Assembly (NCBI GenBank): GCA_940671915.1
Contig: CALNVZ010003426.1
Location: 7,737,118 to 7,801,117 of the forward strand
From: Paracentrotus lividus
Taxonomy: Eukaryota; Echinodermata; Echinoidea; Camarodonta; Echinidae
Direction of reading: 5' to 3'
DNA: 64,000 nt
Shown: positions 1 to 11,347 of the stretch, piece after piece
Layout: each line of letters opens with the position of its first letter
Position numbering within the stretch: the stretch's first letter is position 1
Program-made: the position numbers and the translations under genes
Notes under the pieces: model-generated
Databases searched by the model: none
What the model saw: the letters and a program-made list of their open reading frames with translations, nothing else
What the model was told of the DNA's origin: nothing

Positions 1-699
1 CGAACTCGCCCCCAAGTCGCCCTTTTTTTATGTTACACCACCAATTGAAAAATGTAAAGATCTTGCCCCTTTCAGGATCAAAAGTTTCAAAACGTTAAGT
101 ATTTTAAGCTCCCCTACAAAAGTATATATATATTCTGAAAGGAAATTTCCTGAGGATGTCAAAAATGGCATTTATAACAACACAGGGTGAAGTAGTTACA
201 TCTTATGTGGGGATTTTTAAAATTATTTTTGAAGGGCCCAAATTTTTAATTCAGTGCCCCTATTTAAGTACATTGTTCCAATGACCTTAATATTTTCAAC
301 ATATTTGAATTGCTCATGAAATTTCCTTTTAAAAGATATACATTTACAAGGAGTGTCTTCATTAAATAAAAAAAAAATAGTCTTAACCTTCAATAGGCAT
401 GGTTATTTTTGGTCATCTGACAGTAACAACGAAAGGTGGGGCGAATCCACCCTCCCCATTAGACCAAATTTGCTGAAATTTACCAATGTATTTGAAATAT
501 ATTAGAATAAATAGGCCTGCTAAGTTTTATACTTCTACCTCAAATACTTTTTGAGCAATCGGCATATGTAATTGGCATTTTACTTTTTTTGCATTTACTA
601 CATGTTTAATACACAGTCTATGGTGAAACCAAAAGCGCATAGCGCAATTATTTTTATGCTGCGCATTACAGATGGTCAAAACTATATAAATTTGGTATC
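1..699. other. AT-rich intergenic DNA, nothing recognised
   Basis: I see no gene, RNA or element end here. The only long open frame (572-895) runs into low-complexity pyrimidine tracts and resembles no protein I know. Confidence 0.6.
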
Positions 700-1217
700 A
701 ACATCCTCTTTATTTTTTTCTTACTGTTTTAATTTTTCATCTTCTGTCACTCTCTTTTTTCCCCTTCTCCTTCCGTTTTCCCCTTCTTGTTGTTCTCTTT
801 TTCTCTTCTTTATCCCTGTTTTTTGCGCCTTTCATAGGGGGGGGGGGCGGCTCGCCCAAATCCGCCACTCGAGCATTTGCGAATTGGGACTGTGATATTC
901 CTCTCATACTATTCTTGATTGTGACTTGTTAGGCCCTTTAAAAACAAATGAACATTTCTTCCTTCACTGGTTTATAACTCACAACACTGATAAATAAAAC
1001 ACAAAGACCTTGTCGATCTTTTACGAGTTTATTCTTGAGGGCGATGTAGTATTGCCAAATTGTTTTCTAAGCCTCAAAGTTATATTTCGATATACAAAAA
1101 ACACATCGATGTTGTAGTCCTGTCATCATCGAAGTCTGAGTTTCTTGATTTATGATTAAACAATTTACAAGTTTGATAATGTCTTGCAGATGGGTATAAA
1201 TGTGTTATGAGTTAGTA
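700..1217 (-). repeat. Dispersed repeat R1, copy 1 (inverted relative to 20637-21160)
   Basis: The reverse complement matches 20637-21160 over nearly its whole length with scattered substitutions and indels. Shared landmarks are a pyrimidine-rich stretch with a G/C homopolymer (about 837-848 here, 21010-21022 there), a segment reading 'GACAAGGTCTTTGTGTTTTA' on the minus strand, and ATCGAT-type words. No coding potential is visible. It is probably a non-autonomous transposon, but I could not define its ends. Confidence 0.75.
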
Positions 1218-1244
1218 TCGCGTTTAAACACAAATATCTCTCTT

Positions 1245-2145
1245 TCTCTCTCTCTCTCCAATTTTTTTTTTTTCGTGTGTGTGTGAGTGGTTTAAAAAAA
1301 AAAAAGAGATGTTTTAATTCATTATTTTAGGTTATCCAGTATGTATAATTTATATCGTTGGTTATGCAAATAGTCCTGAATTGATACATTACTAACTGTT
1401 TGTTAGTTGGCCTAGCAGAGAAAAGAAAAGAAAACCACAATTAAAGAAATACTACATATTACATAAGTCATGCATGTAAATCTTGCGAAGAGAAGTGGAA
1501 ACAGGATTCGTGATTCAATTTATTTTTCGTTTATAAACATAACAATATAAACATTAAATCCCTTCATAAAAATGTTGAATCCATACTTTAAAAGTATCTC
1601 TATTTCCTTTTCTCTCTCTCTCTCTTTCCTATTTTTTTTTTTTAAATTCTTGTGTGTGTTCAGAAAAAAAAGTTTCAAGTCATTATTTTAGGTTATCCAG
1701 TATGTATAATTTATATCGTTGATTATGTAAATAGTTCCTGAAATTAATACATTACATACTGTTGCTAAGTGCCTAGCAGGGCCTCGTTGATGAAAGCCGG
1801 TTATATCTCACAATGTTTTATCATGCGTAAAGAAAACCACAATGCAAGAAATACTACATATTACCTAGTTTATGCATGTAAGGGTGTGTTCAATGTCCAG
1901 TTTCAATTTATTACGCAACATGATCTATGATACAAACGCAATCACAAAACTCAAAACACAAACGCGATCACGGTGCACCGTCAGTGTCCAAAATTTAACG
2001 TGTTTATTACGTCGATCGTCTTGCGAATTAGAAGTGGAAACAGGTTTCAGGATTCAATTTATTCTCTTTTTATAAACTAACAATATAGGCCTAAACATTA
2101 AATCCCTTCATATAATCTTGAATCCATATTTTAGAAAAGTATTTC
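1245..2145. repeat. Two-copy tandem duplication of about 400-500 bp
   Basis: The first unit (about 1245-1615) starts with a CT microsatellite, a T run and 'GGTTATCCAGTATGTATAAT', followed by 'AAGAAAACCACAAT' and 'AAACATTAAATCCCTTCAT'. The second unit (about 1616-2145) repeats all of these in the same order, with extra sequence near 1780-1830 and 1885-2015. The copies differ by substitutions and indels, so the duplication is not recent. Confidence 0.8.
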
Positions 2146-2439
2146 TTGAAATGTATTAAATTATACCCTACTAGAGTTATGAAAGACATATTCCTATCAG
2201 TTTAGTTAATGAAATTATATCAAGTTTTTCCATTTATTCATATATTGCTAATAATAGAAATGGTAATAATTGCAACTTTATAGTCTGTAAGTATATTTAT
2301 CATATAATTATAATTACATTGTTATGGTATTGTAATGCTGAAATATATAAGTTCCAAATTGCTGTAATTAATAGCAATAAGTATATTTATTTGATTATGT
2401 TAATTCATTATTTTTGTATTTGTGAAATTTCATTATATC
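2146..2439. other. AT-rich spacer
   Basis: Very AT-rich sequence. I see no gene and no recognisable repeat boundary. Confidence 0.5.
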
Positions 2440-2830
2440 ATAGTTAAGCGCATTAAGTGCATTGAAATGTTCATGTAATGCGCTATATAAATGTTTACGT
2501 ATTAGTATTATTATTTATAAGTTATTTGTCTATTTTCTCATAATGTTTTTAATCCAATACCAAAGGGTCGTTCTAAAATTGACGAATAAGGGACGGATCC
2601 AGTATTCGCCAATAGGGGGGGGCGTAATTTTTTTACTCAAATTTCCCTCGATCAGGGGGTAGAAAAGCTAAGCGGCTGGGGGGGGGGTTGGCTGTTATAG
2701 CCTATAGACACTTAATTATCTCTTTTTTTTATGATCAAGCCAATGTATTATGTCAATAATGTGAGCGTTAAGCGCGGGAGTCGAAAATTTTTACTCAAAT
2801 CATTTAATTTTAGCGGCTTTAATTATGCTA
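2440..2830 (+). repeat. Dispersed repeat R2, copy 1
   Basis: Direct repeat of 14255-14650. Both begin with 'ATTGAAATGTTCATGTAATG' and an ATT-type microsatellite, pass through 'GACGGATCCAG' and a G-rich run, and end in a degenerate GCG-type minisatellite monomer (about 2761-2779 here) followed by 'GAAAATTTTTACT'. The 'GCGCTATATAAATG' plus ATT tail looks like the 3' end of a SINE or LINE. Confidence 0.75.
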
Positions 2831-2929
2831 AGCTTTCATACAGAAAATATTTCAACACTGTTGGTCAGAAAGGTTGGATATTTTGTTCGTGCTCTACCAA
2901 CATCTGTTTGCTCCGGCTGAAACTTCTTG

Positions 2930-3800
2930 AAATTGTTTGTCCCCGCGTTCATTTTTCGGGACCATGGCTATATCTTGGTTGTTCCCCAAACCATTCCCGG
3001 GGAGCAAGGAATAAAAAAGGGTTGTCAGCCTAAACAATGCCCATTTTTGCCATTTTTTTGTCATTTTGGGGCCCCTTTTTGTTTACCCGGTTGACCAAGG
3101 CCCCCTTAATTTTAACCCCGCTAAACGCGTCTAAAGTGTAGGGTTAATATAATTCTTTACGTTAAATTAAGTTTTAAGGTTATATGCTTTTGTCTCTTGT
3201 CTAGGGGAGGGGTTGAAGTAAAAACTGGGAAAATTAAGATATTTAATCCTTACTTTATGGTAGCAACAAAGGAAATGAAAAACAACAATAAACCCTTGAT
3301 TTTTACAGTTTTTCCCAAAATTTTGTTTTAGCTTATTGACAAGGTTGGAAATGGTAACTATAATCTATTTTCATTATGATTTATTTTTAGCGGAGATTCT
3401 ACAATACATTTTTTGGATGATAGAAGTTTCCATGTTGTAAAAATGAATTAAATCAATTTTTACCCCCTATCGAAATAAATATTGACCCTTCCCCTAGACA
3501 AGAGACAAAATCCTTTAACATTAAAAATTAATCTAGCATAAAGAACAATAACAACCCCACACTTCAGACGCCTTTCGTGGGGGAAGGATTGAGGGGGCCT
3601 TGGTCAGCCGGGTAAATAAAAAGGGCCCCAAAATGACAAAAAATGTGAAAATTGGCATTGTGGGGGCTGACAAAGTTATTTCATTTTTCTTTCCTGGGAT
3701 TAATTGTGGGAACTTCCAAAATATAGCCAGGGTCCCAATAAGTGGAAGCGAGGACAAACAAATTCAAGAAACTACTGCCGGAGCAGAATGATGTTGTTGG
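2930..3800. mobile_element. Palindromic MITE family M1, copy 1 (ends degraded)
   Basis: About 2930-3240 is the imperfect reverse complement of about 3480-3800. Both arms carry the family words 'GGGGCCCCTTTTTGTTTACC' (or its relative), 'ACGCGTCT'-like and 'CCCCTAGACAAGAGAC'. It matches the complete copy at 25261-26257 and those at 11348-12696, 15575-16280 and 17800-18620. No transposase is present. Its terminal sequence is not preserved. Confidence 0.8.
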
Positions 3801-4135
3801 AGCACTCAAAACAACATCCAACCTTTGTGGGCAACAGTCCAGCCGAAGTTTTTTTCAGATCAATCTAAAAACAGTGCATTTTTAAGCGTTTTTAAGCTAC
3901 ATGACTTGTATGTTTATAACGAAGATACATATCATCTCACTAAACAATGCGAGCGCGAAGCGCGACCTGAAAATTGTTGGATATATCAACCTAAAAACAC
4001 TGCATTGAGAGTTTTTTGTGCTTTGCTTTTTAAGGAGATAATTATCTCATCTTTATCATTTATTTATTTATTTATTTATTAAAACATCTTTATACAGGGT
4101 GATAAAAATCAAATTGGAAATATAAACCTATCATA
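3801..4135 (+). repeat. GCG-hairpin minisatellite monomer(s)
   Basis: Contains the core 'GCGAGCGCGAAGCGCG' at 3949-3964, preceded by 'GAAGATACATATCATCTCAC' and followed by a decayed monomer with 'CACTGCATT' and a TTTA run. The same monomer is tandemly repeated at 19421-19905. Confidence 0.75.
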
Positions 4136-4139
4136 AAAG

Positions 4140-4600
4140 GTATGGTATAAGAGCGGAAAGTGTTTTAAGAGAAATATTTTTTTTTATAATTCTTTTTGAA
4201 ACTATCAATAGACTTTGCATTGTGCAGAACAGAATTCAGGTTGTTCCATACACTTCCCCCTGAATATCGTAAACTACTCTTAAAAAATTCAATATTGGGT
4301 TTTGGTATTACAACGTTTAGTGAATTAGCAAATCTTGTATTCATTGGATGTCTATCAAAAACCATATCAATTGAATTACATAAACGTATCGGAGCATGAC
4401 CGTGAATACAATTATACATAATACAAGCAAGGAAATAATTACGTCTTTTTTCTAAAACCTGCCATTTCAAGCGTTTAATAATGTCAATACCATTGTCGGC
4501 ATAATCAAAGTTCTGTTCTACTATTCTAGCTGCTCTTTTTTGTAGTCTTAACAAAATGTTCCTATTATTGACAGGACAGTTCCCTAAAACTGAACAAGAG
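4140..4600 (-). pseudogene. Non-LTR retrotransposon, C-terminal end of the polymerase ORF (separated part of the LINE at 7349-8480)
   Basis: A minus-strand open frame ending near 4165 encodes the post-polymerase 'thumb' and tail typical of CR1/Jockey-like LINE proteins. It shows 'LLRLQKRAARIV', a 'NYFLACIMYNCIHG' helix, and 'SGGSVWNNL' followed by a lysine-rich end. Its upstream (5') coding part resumes at 7349, because a 2744-bp element has inserted at 4602/7347. When the two flanks are compared, the frame reads through the old TA target with no base lost. The element is dead: it has stop codons upstream and is split. Family-level assignment within the CR1/Jockey group is tentative. Confidence 0.85.
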
Positions 4601-5014
4601 TAGGGGAGACCGGGGACAAATGTAACACGGGGCAATTGTAACAGGGGCTCCCATTCCTAGCAGAAACAAGCTATAAACTTAAAATTTGTACAGAACATGC
4701 GTATTACATCGCTCCACATGCTGTATGAGTGTTAGCAGATTTAACGGTTCGTGGAACCTTCTACAGCAGAAAAACCGTTTTCTGAGCAGGAAAGTAATAT
4801 TTCACATTACCCATTGTTTTTCTTCTGGACAAATATGTGGATGAGCTACGGCTGTAATTTTTATATATTTAGAAATTATGTTCTTAGGCCATATTTTGCT
4901 AACGTTTCAACGATGAATACCTAAGCTAAGGTAGAAAAAAATCTCTCCAAATATGGTCGCCTCTGTCAGGGGCAATTGTAACAAGCTGTTACAATTGCCC
5001 CTAACCTTACTGCG

Positions 5015-5043
5015 GCAGCCCGTACACTTCGTGTACGGGCTGC
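5015..5043. other. Perfect 13-bp stem hairpin
   Basis: Arms GCAGCCCGTACAC and GTGTACGGGCTGC flank a TTC loop. It lies about 15 bp after inverted 'GTTACAATTGCCCC' words inside the 2.7-kb transposon. Its role is unknown. Confidence 0.85.
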
Positions 5044-5639
5044 GAGTTATTAGCATCAAAACACGAGGTGCCTTCTCTTTTCCAGACAAAAATGTCAAAA
5101 TTATGGAATAAAAGATGGACAAACCTATTTAATTTATTAGTTTATGTTCTTACAATACTAGCCTGATGTCTATCCTCATTTTTTATGATGATAATAAAGC
5201 AAAAAATGGCATCAGAATTGCTGTTACAGTGTAGTTAAATGAGTCACATTTGCGGTGATTAGTTTGCAACACGCATGCGCGACATCGGCAAGCAGCTATA
5301 TACTCTTACACGCTAGTATTTGACAGAGATCGAAGAGACTCTGAAATGGACTGGAAAATACAAGATTTCTTCAAATGCAACATATTTTAGGATATATCTG
5401 AATTGCATCTATTCTGTTTAGGTAGTGACATAAATGAATTATATTTTTGCAATATTTTACCGATTCTTAGTGGTATTTTTAACCATTCCAAATCGCACTT
5501 TAAAAATTTTGAAGGGTTTCTTTCAGGACGCTGCCACTTCGTGGTAGCATCCCGGGGCTACCCCGTAAGGACCATTTCTGTTAAAGTAACTCCCGTAGGA
5601 ACTCGCGCAGCTTTCCGCTGCTTCAACACCAAGCTAATA

Positions 5640-6305
5640 CAGGGTGTCCCAAAAAGAACTATACACTTTTGAAATGGCTATCAAATAAAAAAAGATATGA
5701 TTCTTGGGGAAAAGGTTTATATGTATATAAAGCTCATATCCTCAACTATCATTATGACAAAAAAAATCGGAAAATAACGAATTCTTCAGTGAGCAATACC
5801 CTCTTTTGTGAAGGACACAAAAAACAGCCTGCGCAGGAATTCGCTATTCATTTATCACCTGTGTACGGCACGCCAGTAGGGAAACAAAGAATAATGGAGT
5901 GACTCAGCTAACAGAGTAAAAGATACACCGAAAGTCAGAAATAAATAATCAAAATTATACTCAATTTTTTTTTCACCATTTTGTTTTTATATCATTAATT
6001 TTTGCTTTGAATTCAGTTTATTTTGGTCTTTGTTGGCCGATTTATTCCATTATTATTTGAATCCTTCTTGGCGTGCCATACAAAGGTGATAAATGAATAC
6101 CGAATTCCTGCGCAGGCTATTTTTTGTGTCCTACACAAAAGTGGGCATTCTTCACTGAAGAATGGAATATTTTCGGATTTTTTTGTATCATAATGATAGT
6201 TGCGGATATGACCTTTATATATCTCTAAACTTCTTTCCCAAGAACCATATATTTGTTTATTTGGTAGCCATTTCAAAAGTGTATAGTTCTTTTTGGGACG
6301 CACTG
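5640..6305. mobile_element. Nested 666-bp MITE with mariner-like ends
   Basis: The left end is 'CAGGGTGTCCCAAAAAGAAC'. The right end, reverse complemented, is 'CAGTGCGTCCCAAAAAGAAC'. TA flanks both sides (5638-5639 and 6306-6307). Arms of roughly 250 bp are imperfect inverted repeats and include 'CCTGCGCAGGAATTC'. No coding sequence is present. It is inserted in the 4603-7346 transposon, so it is the younger of the two. Confidence 0.9.
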
Positions 6306-7348
6306 TATATAACCAATCAGGGGCCACGGAGCGTTTTTTGAAACGGTGGAGGGCTGAGCGGCAATGGGGGTGGGGGGGGGGCTGAACATGCTAAAAATCA
6401 CAAAATTGTATGGTGATTCCTTGTCCGTTTTTGATACAAACTAGTTTTGCTGACGAAAGAAGTGGGGGGGGGGACTTCGAAATGAGAATTGCATAACTTT
6501 GAACGTATCCGTCAATCATTTATTTTATTTACAAGGAAAAAAGGGCCTCATTTATAAGCTCAGATATGAGAATTAAATTACTTTAAACATATCTGTCCAA
6601 TTCGTTTTGTTGAAAAGGCAAAGAAATATGGATTTAGTCCGAAAAAAAGGGTGTCTTTAGTTTGTTTATCATTTCTTTCATTGTAATCAGAGCCTTTTAC
6701 AAAAAAAAAGCTGTCATTGTTTACTTCTTTAGAAATGTATCACTTTATTTTGAAAAGAATGTGTTAAAGTCAAAAGGCGTAGGCCTAGTATAAAGTGTTA
6801 TATACCACAGTTGTCAGTTTAAAGACATATTGGGTAGGTACAAAGTAGATAAAGAACCAAAATATGAATTGATGAAGGTTCTATAGTTCTACAGTTAAAG
6901 GGTGAAGCCCCAACAACCTTTAAAAAAAAGAAGAAAAAAAAAGAAAAAAAGATCATAACTTTTGCCCCATATCATGAATATAACAAGTGGAAAACATAAT
7001 ATAAATGAGTCAAGCATTGTCATGTTTTATTATAATTAGCGTATGTGGTTAATGATGTTTAAATCTTGGATCTGTCAAGTGCATAGCTTTGATAATTTCA
7101 TGTGTTACAATAGCCCCGTACGTCTGTTACAATTTCCCCTGGACACGGGGCAATTGTAACACTCGACCTCTTGTTTTGAAATGGTAATGGCTTCAAAATA
7201 ACTTGTTGTACTTAGCCCAAACCTATTCATATGTCAAGCTAAGATATGCATATTTCATTTTATTTCATTTTAAGCAAGTATTTGGCTTTAATAAAGTTGA
7301 TATTTAAAATTTGGAAAAAACTGTTACAATTGTCCCAGGTCTCCCCTA

Positions 7349-8480
7349 ATCCAGTATGGGTTGGATTGAGCAATTATAAATCTTATTTAGAACGTTTGTA
7401 TCAGTAAAGTGACTAACCTTTTTTAAAGAAAATATCTTAAAAGCTTAAGATCTACTAATGTTCTTCACATGTGAATTCTATGTTAGGTTTTCATCAATTT
7501 CGATTCCTAAATACCGAATATGTGTTACTTGATTTATAATCTTACCATCCAAATATTTGTTTAATTCTTTGGAAGTATGTGGGTTGCGTTTCAATAACAT
7601 ACTGTACGTTTTATCAATATTGACTTTCAATTTATTTCTTTTGTACCACTTACTAATATTTTCAAAATCATCCTGTAGTTTAGACGTAATAACTTCTATC
7701 CGAAATATAAATGACAACATCATCTGCATAAATATTGCATGAACATGTTATTAAGCATTCACTTAAATCATTAATAAAAATAAGAAAAAGTAATGGGCCT
7801 AGGGCACTACCCTAGGGAATTCCTACAGAGAGATTATTAAATTTAGACAATTTCTCATGACAATAAACAGTTTGCTTTCTACCAGATAAATAATTAGTGA
7901 ACCATCTTAATTCATTATATTGAACACCATATCTTTCCATTTTTTTTTTTCAATAAAATATTATTATCAATGCAGTCGAAGCATTTTGATATATCTAAAA
8001 AACAAGCGCCAACCATCTCACGTTCGTTGAAAGCATCATACCAATCCTCTAAAATTTTATGTAAACATGTAGTTGTCGAGTGATTAGGTAAAAATGCATA
8101 CTGATCAATATTTATGAAATTGTGTTTTTTAAGATAAGAAAGTAACTGACTCTGGACTTCTTTCTCCAGTAACTTTGCCAGATGGCATACCACAGAGATA
8201 GGCCTGTAATTAGTCATATTATCTAACTCCCCTTTACCTTAAATTGGAGTGGTTCGAGCGATCTTCCAATCATCTGGTATTGAGCCGCTTGACAAACTCT
8301 CGTTAAAAATTACACCCAATGATAAACTTATATGAGGCCCTGCTATCCTTAGGAGCTTAGTATCTAAATTTAGAATATCAAGATTAGAGTCACTTGAGAG
8401 CTGTGAAAAAAATTTTGTAATCTTTTCACTCGTGACAGATCTAGTTGTTTGATGAGTGACGTACGTGCGGACCAAGGAAC
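7349..8480 (-). pseudogene. Non-LTR retrotransposon reverse transcriptase (degenerate LINE)
   Basis: On the minus strand the sequence encodes, in order: a pre-RT segment ending 'GSIPDDWKIARTTPI' (about 8239-8300); fingers with 'NYRPISVV', 'LLEKEVQSQLLSYL', 'DQYAFLPNHSTT' and 'ACFLDISKCFDCIDN' (about 7950-8217); then 'GSALGPLLFLIFINDL' and the catalytic box 'IYADDVVIY' (about 7700-7810); and finally 'LQDDFENISKWYKRNKLKVN' with 'IRYLGIEID' (7478-7690). The YADD aspartates are intact. The element carries frameshifts and a stop replacing Q in the usual 'PQG' motif, so it is not active. It continues at 4140-4600 beyond an inserted transposon. This is a CR1/Jockey-type LINE, probably 5'-truncated near 8480. 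Confidence 0.9.
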
Positions 8481-8580
8481 AATTTGTTCCTTGATACTAT
8501 TTATGTGTTTTGTTTTTGTTTTTGTTATACAGCCCTTGAAGAAGGCTTTATATAGCCGAAATATTGGCCAATTTTATTTC

Positions 8581-8583
<3 letters not shown>

Positions 8584-8630
<47 letters not shown>
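8584..8630. repeat. (TA)n microsatellite
   Basis: About 45 bp of uninterrupted TA repeat directly left of a TA-flanked fold-back element. It may have served as an insertion site. Confidence 0.95.
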
Positions 8631-8633
<3 letters not shown>

Positions 8634-9695
8634 CCCCTCACAAAAAGTTTCGCAAGTCGACTTTGGGTCATGATAACTTTTCAGGTACGCTTTAGTTATT
8701 TCTGATTTTTATACCATTGGAAAGATAATTTATTCCCCTTTTTATTGATATCCTAGTTGTAATGATTATGTCATGCTTCAATGCACAGAATATCAGAATA
8801 TGGAGAAAAGTAAAAATTCAAATGTTGCAAAATGCATTTATCAAAGCGAAGTTCCGCAACTCGACTTTAGGCTCTGATAACTTTCAAGGTATTTTCTAAT
8901 TTTTATTGAATTTTAGACCATTGTCAAGATAATTTATTCCTCTTTTCAGTGACACCCTAATTGTAACGAAAGTGTTGTCCCTGCATGGACAGAACACCTG
9001 AATGTTAGGACAAGTCAGAAGTTAAATGTTGCAAATTGAATGCCTATTGTGAGTATTATTGTCTGTTGCGAGCAATAACAATGCATTTCGCAACTTTTCA
9101 CTTTTTACTTTGCATTATATTCGTGAGTTATGTGCATTCAAATTATGATGTTACTATTGCAAATAGGGTATCAATAAAAAGAAGAATGAATGAACTTTTT
9201 AATGCTATAAAAATTGACAATGATTAAATCCCCACATTAAAATGTATCAAGGTTCAGTGTTGTCTTACAGAAATTTAAACTGAAAATTATCATTCGCTTT
9301 GTCATGTATTCAAGTGGTATTGAGGGGTTCTGTGGACACAGTCATGACATCACCCTGACAAATAAGGTATCAATCAAGAGAGGAATAAATTAACTTGACA
9401 ATGGTACAAAATTCAATAAAAATTAGAAAATATCCCCAAAGTTATCAGGACCTAAAGTGAAGTCGCGGAACTTCAATGTGATCAATAAAAATGCATTTTA
9501 CAACATTTGACTTTTTACTTTTCTCCATATTCTGATATTCTGTGCATTGAAGCATGATACAATCATTACAAATAGGATATCAATCAAAAGGGGAATAAAT
9601 TATCTTTCATTGCTATGAAAATCAGGAATAACTTAAGCGTACCTGAAAAGTTATCATGACCCAAATTCCACTTGCGAAACTTTTTGTGAGGGGTT
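8631..9695. mobile_element. Fold-back element, 1.07 kb, arms built of repeated monomers
   Basis: Ends are 'CCCCTCACAAAAAGTTTCGC' and its inverse. Arms are about 500 bp. Each arm holds two related ~200-bp monomers beginning with a 'GCAAGTCGACTTT' or 'GCAACTCGACTTT' word and containing 'AAGATAATTTATTCC'. The second pair starts near 8845 and ends near 9470. No coding sequence is seen. Confidence 0.85.
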
Positions 9696-9912
9696 TATAT
9701 ATATACACAGTGTCCCCAAAAATTATTTGTACACTTTGACAAAATGAAATTAAACGAATCGATGTTGGTTTGAGATTTCAATTACTATTTATATCAGATG
9801 GTAGGTAGTGCCACCATCACCTGAACCCAAAATCTCAAATTTTCCGTCAGTCTCGGAAGTTCTCTAGGCCGCCATTTGCAATTTTATGATGGGTGTTTTA
9901 AAGGAGTGTTTT

Positions 9913-9943
<31 letters not shown>

Positions 9944-9954
9944 GGGGGGGGGGG

Positions 9955-10215
9955 GGCTTCTGTCAACCCATTCAGCACTCATTTCACGGCCAATACCATT
10001 CGAAGTTCGCTGGAGCGTGTCCTGGAGGCTGCTGGAGTTTGATGGTGAGTTTCTGAGGGCACTGTCGCTTCTGATGACCTCTCATGTGCTAAATGGGGAT
10101 TAAATCTGGGATATGAGGTGCCTTTTCTAGCTTCTTAAAATGTTTTTTGCTAAAATAATGCTTTAATATGATTCGCTGCATGCTTGGGGTCCCTGTCATG
10201 TTGGAACACAACTTG
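9955..10215 (-). pseudogene. Tc1/mariner transposase C-terminal remnant (minus)
   Basis: The reverse complement encodes a 'DRDPKHAANHIKAL' segment (canonical Tc1 'DNDPKHTA...') and then a decayed 'PDLNPIEHLW'-like stretch, followed by 'LQDTLQR' and a 'RMVLAVK'-like end. Stops and frameshifts are frequent. It mirrors the plus-strand copy at 10560-11090. Confidence 0.75.
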
Positions 10216-10559
10216 GAGACCAATCAGCCCTTACGCAAGTGGGAGCCTCTAAGAGGCAAAAATAGTCTCATGGACATCAGTTTTCATGATGATATCGATA
10301 GACAGACAGTAGGCAATGAAACATTGCAAATTGTGACCAAAGAAAATTGCATCCGAGGCCCCATAGGCTGAGGAATGACTGCATGGGTGCCCTCAAAAGT
10401 GTCTGCAACAGGCTAAATGGCTTCATGACTCTAAGTGGAATAATTGGCAAGAAAGAAGCCAAACGTAAAGGACAGTAACAAAGAAGCGTCATGGGCTCTT
10501 CCAACTCAACATGTAAACAAGCCTGCGGAGTTCTAGAACTCTGTTCTAAGAACTAATTA

Positions 10560-11090
10560 GTGCAAAATGATTGGATATGATGCACGGGACCATGTGTGTC
10601 TTGTAGGAGATTTCAGTCAGTCATGCTTGGAGCCAACAGTGAAGAGCACGTGGAGGATGTTTCATGATTTGGGGTTGTATGGCAGCCAGTAGAGTTGGAG
10701 AGAATAAATTTCCATAACATGGCATCATGAATGCTGAAGCCATGAGGATATTCTTGCCCCTCAGAATGGCTGAGATGCTCCCATCTGCTTCAAGTCTAAA
10801 TGGTCGTCAATTTACAAGTCAAACATGACAATGACCCCAAAGTACACACCAAAACCATATTCAAAGCAAGATTTGCAACAGAAACATGTTAAGCTGCAAG
10901 AAAGTGCACCTCAGAGCCCACATTTAATCCCCATTTAGCACATGAGAGGTGATGTGAATCGACAGCGCCCTCAAGACTGACCATCAAACATCCAGCAGCT
11001 CCAGGACACGCTCCAGCGCACCTGGAATGGTATTGGCCGTGAAATGAGTGCTAAATTGGTCGACAGTATGCCAAGAGGTTGATGTCCGTC
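10560..11090 (+). pseudogene. Tc1/mariner transposase remnant (plus)
   Basis: Recognisable parts, with interrupting stops, are 'VKHDNDPKVHTKT' (about 10820), matching the catalytic 'DNDPKHTS' box; 'PQSPHLIPI' (about 10912), matching 'SPDLNPIEHLW'; and 'LQDTLQRTWNGIGREMSAKL' with 'SMPRR' near 10995-11085, matching the family C terminus. The DDE residues are not all preserved, so it is inactive. Confidence 0.85.
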
Positions 11091-11347
11091 CTGGAAGGCA
11101 AAAAAAAAAAGACCCCAATAATTTAAACACTCCTTAAAAACCATCTTCTAAGTGTACCAAATAATTTTTGGCCATGAAAATTGCAAATGGCGGCCTAGAA
11201 CTTCCGAGACTGACGGAACATTTGAGATTTAGGGTTTAGGTTTATAGTGACATTTGATATAAATGGTAATTAAAATTCAAACCAACATCGATTTATTTAA
11301 TTACTTTTTTCAAAGTGTACAAATAATTTTTTGGGACACTGTATATA

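Larger units (their letters stand above)
4603..7346. mobile_element. 2.7-kb DNA transposon with GGGGAGAC ends and TA target duplication
   Basis: The left end starts 'GGGGAGACCGGGGACAAATG'. The right end, reverse complemented, starts 'GGGGAGACCTGGGACAATTG'. TA dinucleotides flank it (4601-4602 and 7347-7348), and removing the element plus one TA restores the LINE coding frame. 'CAATTGTAACA'-type subterminal words recur (about 4625, 4970-5000, 7105-7160, 7320). I see no transposase, so it is non-autonomous. A second family at 32066-32930 shares the GGGGAGAC terminus and the TA preference. Confidence 0.9.
9708..11341. mobile_element. Palindromic Tc1/mariner-derived element
   Basis: The left end reads 'CAGTGTCCCCAAAAATTATT' and the right end, reverse complemented, 'CAGTGTCCCAAAAAATTATT', followed by TA. 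Sequence about 9708-10150 is the imperfect inverse of about 10900-11341, and the inverted arms include transposase coding remnants. The structure looks like two tail-out copies joined head to head. Confidence 0.85.

Noticed and set aside
8510..8580. Stem-loop 'GAAGAAGGC...GCCGAAATA' resembling a ribozyme-like or retroelement 3' motif
   Set aside because: The hammerhead core CUGAUGA is absent and the pairing is short; too weak to call an RNA.
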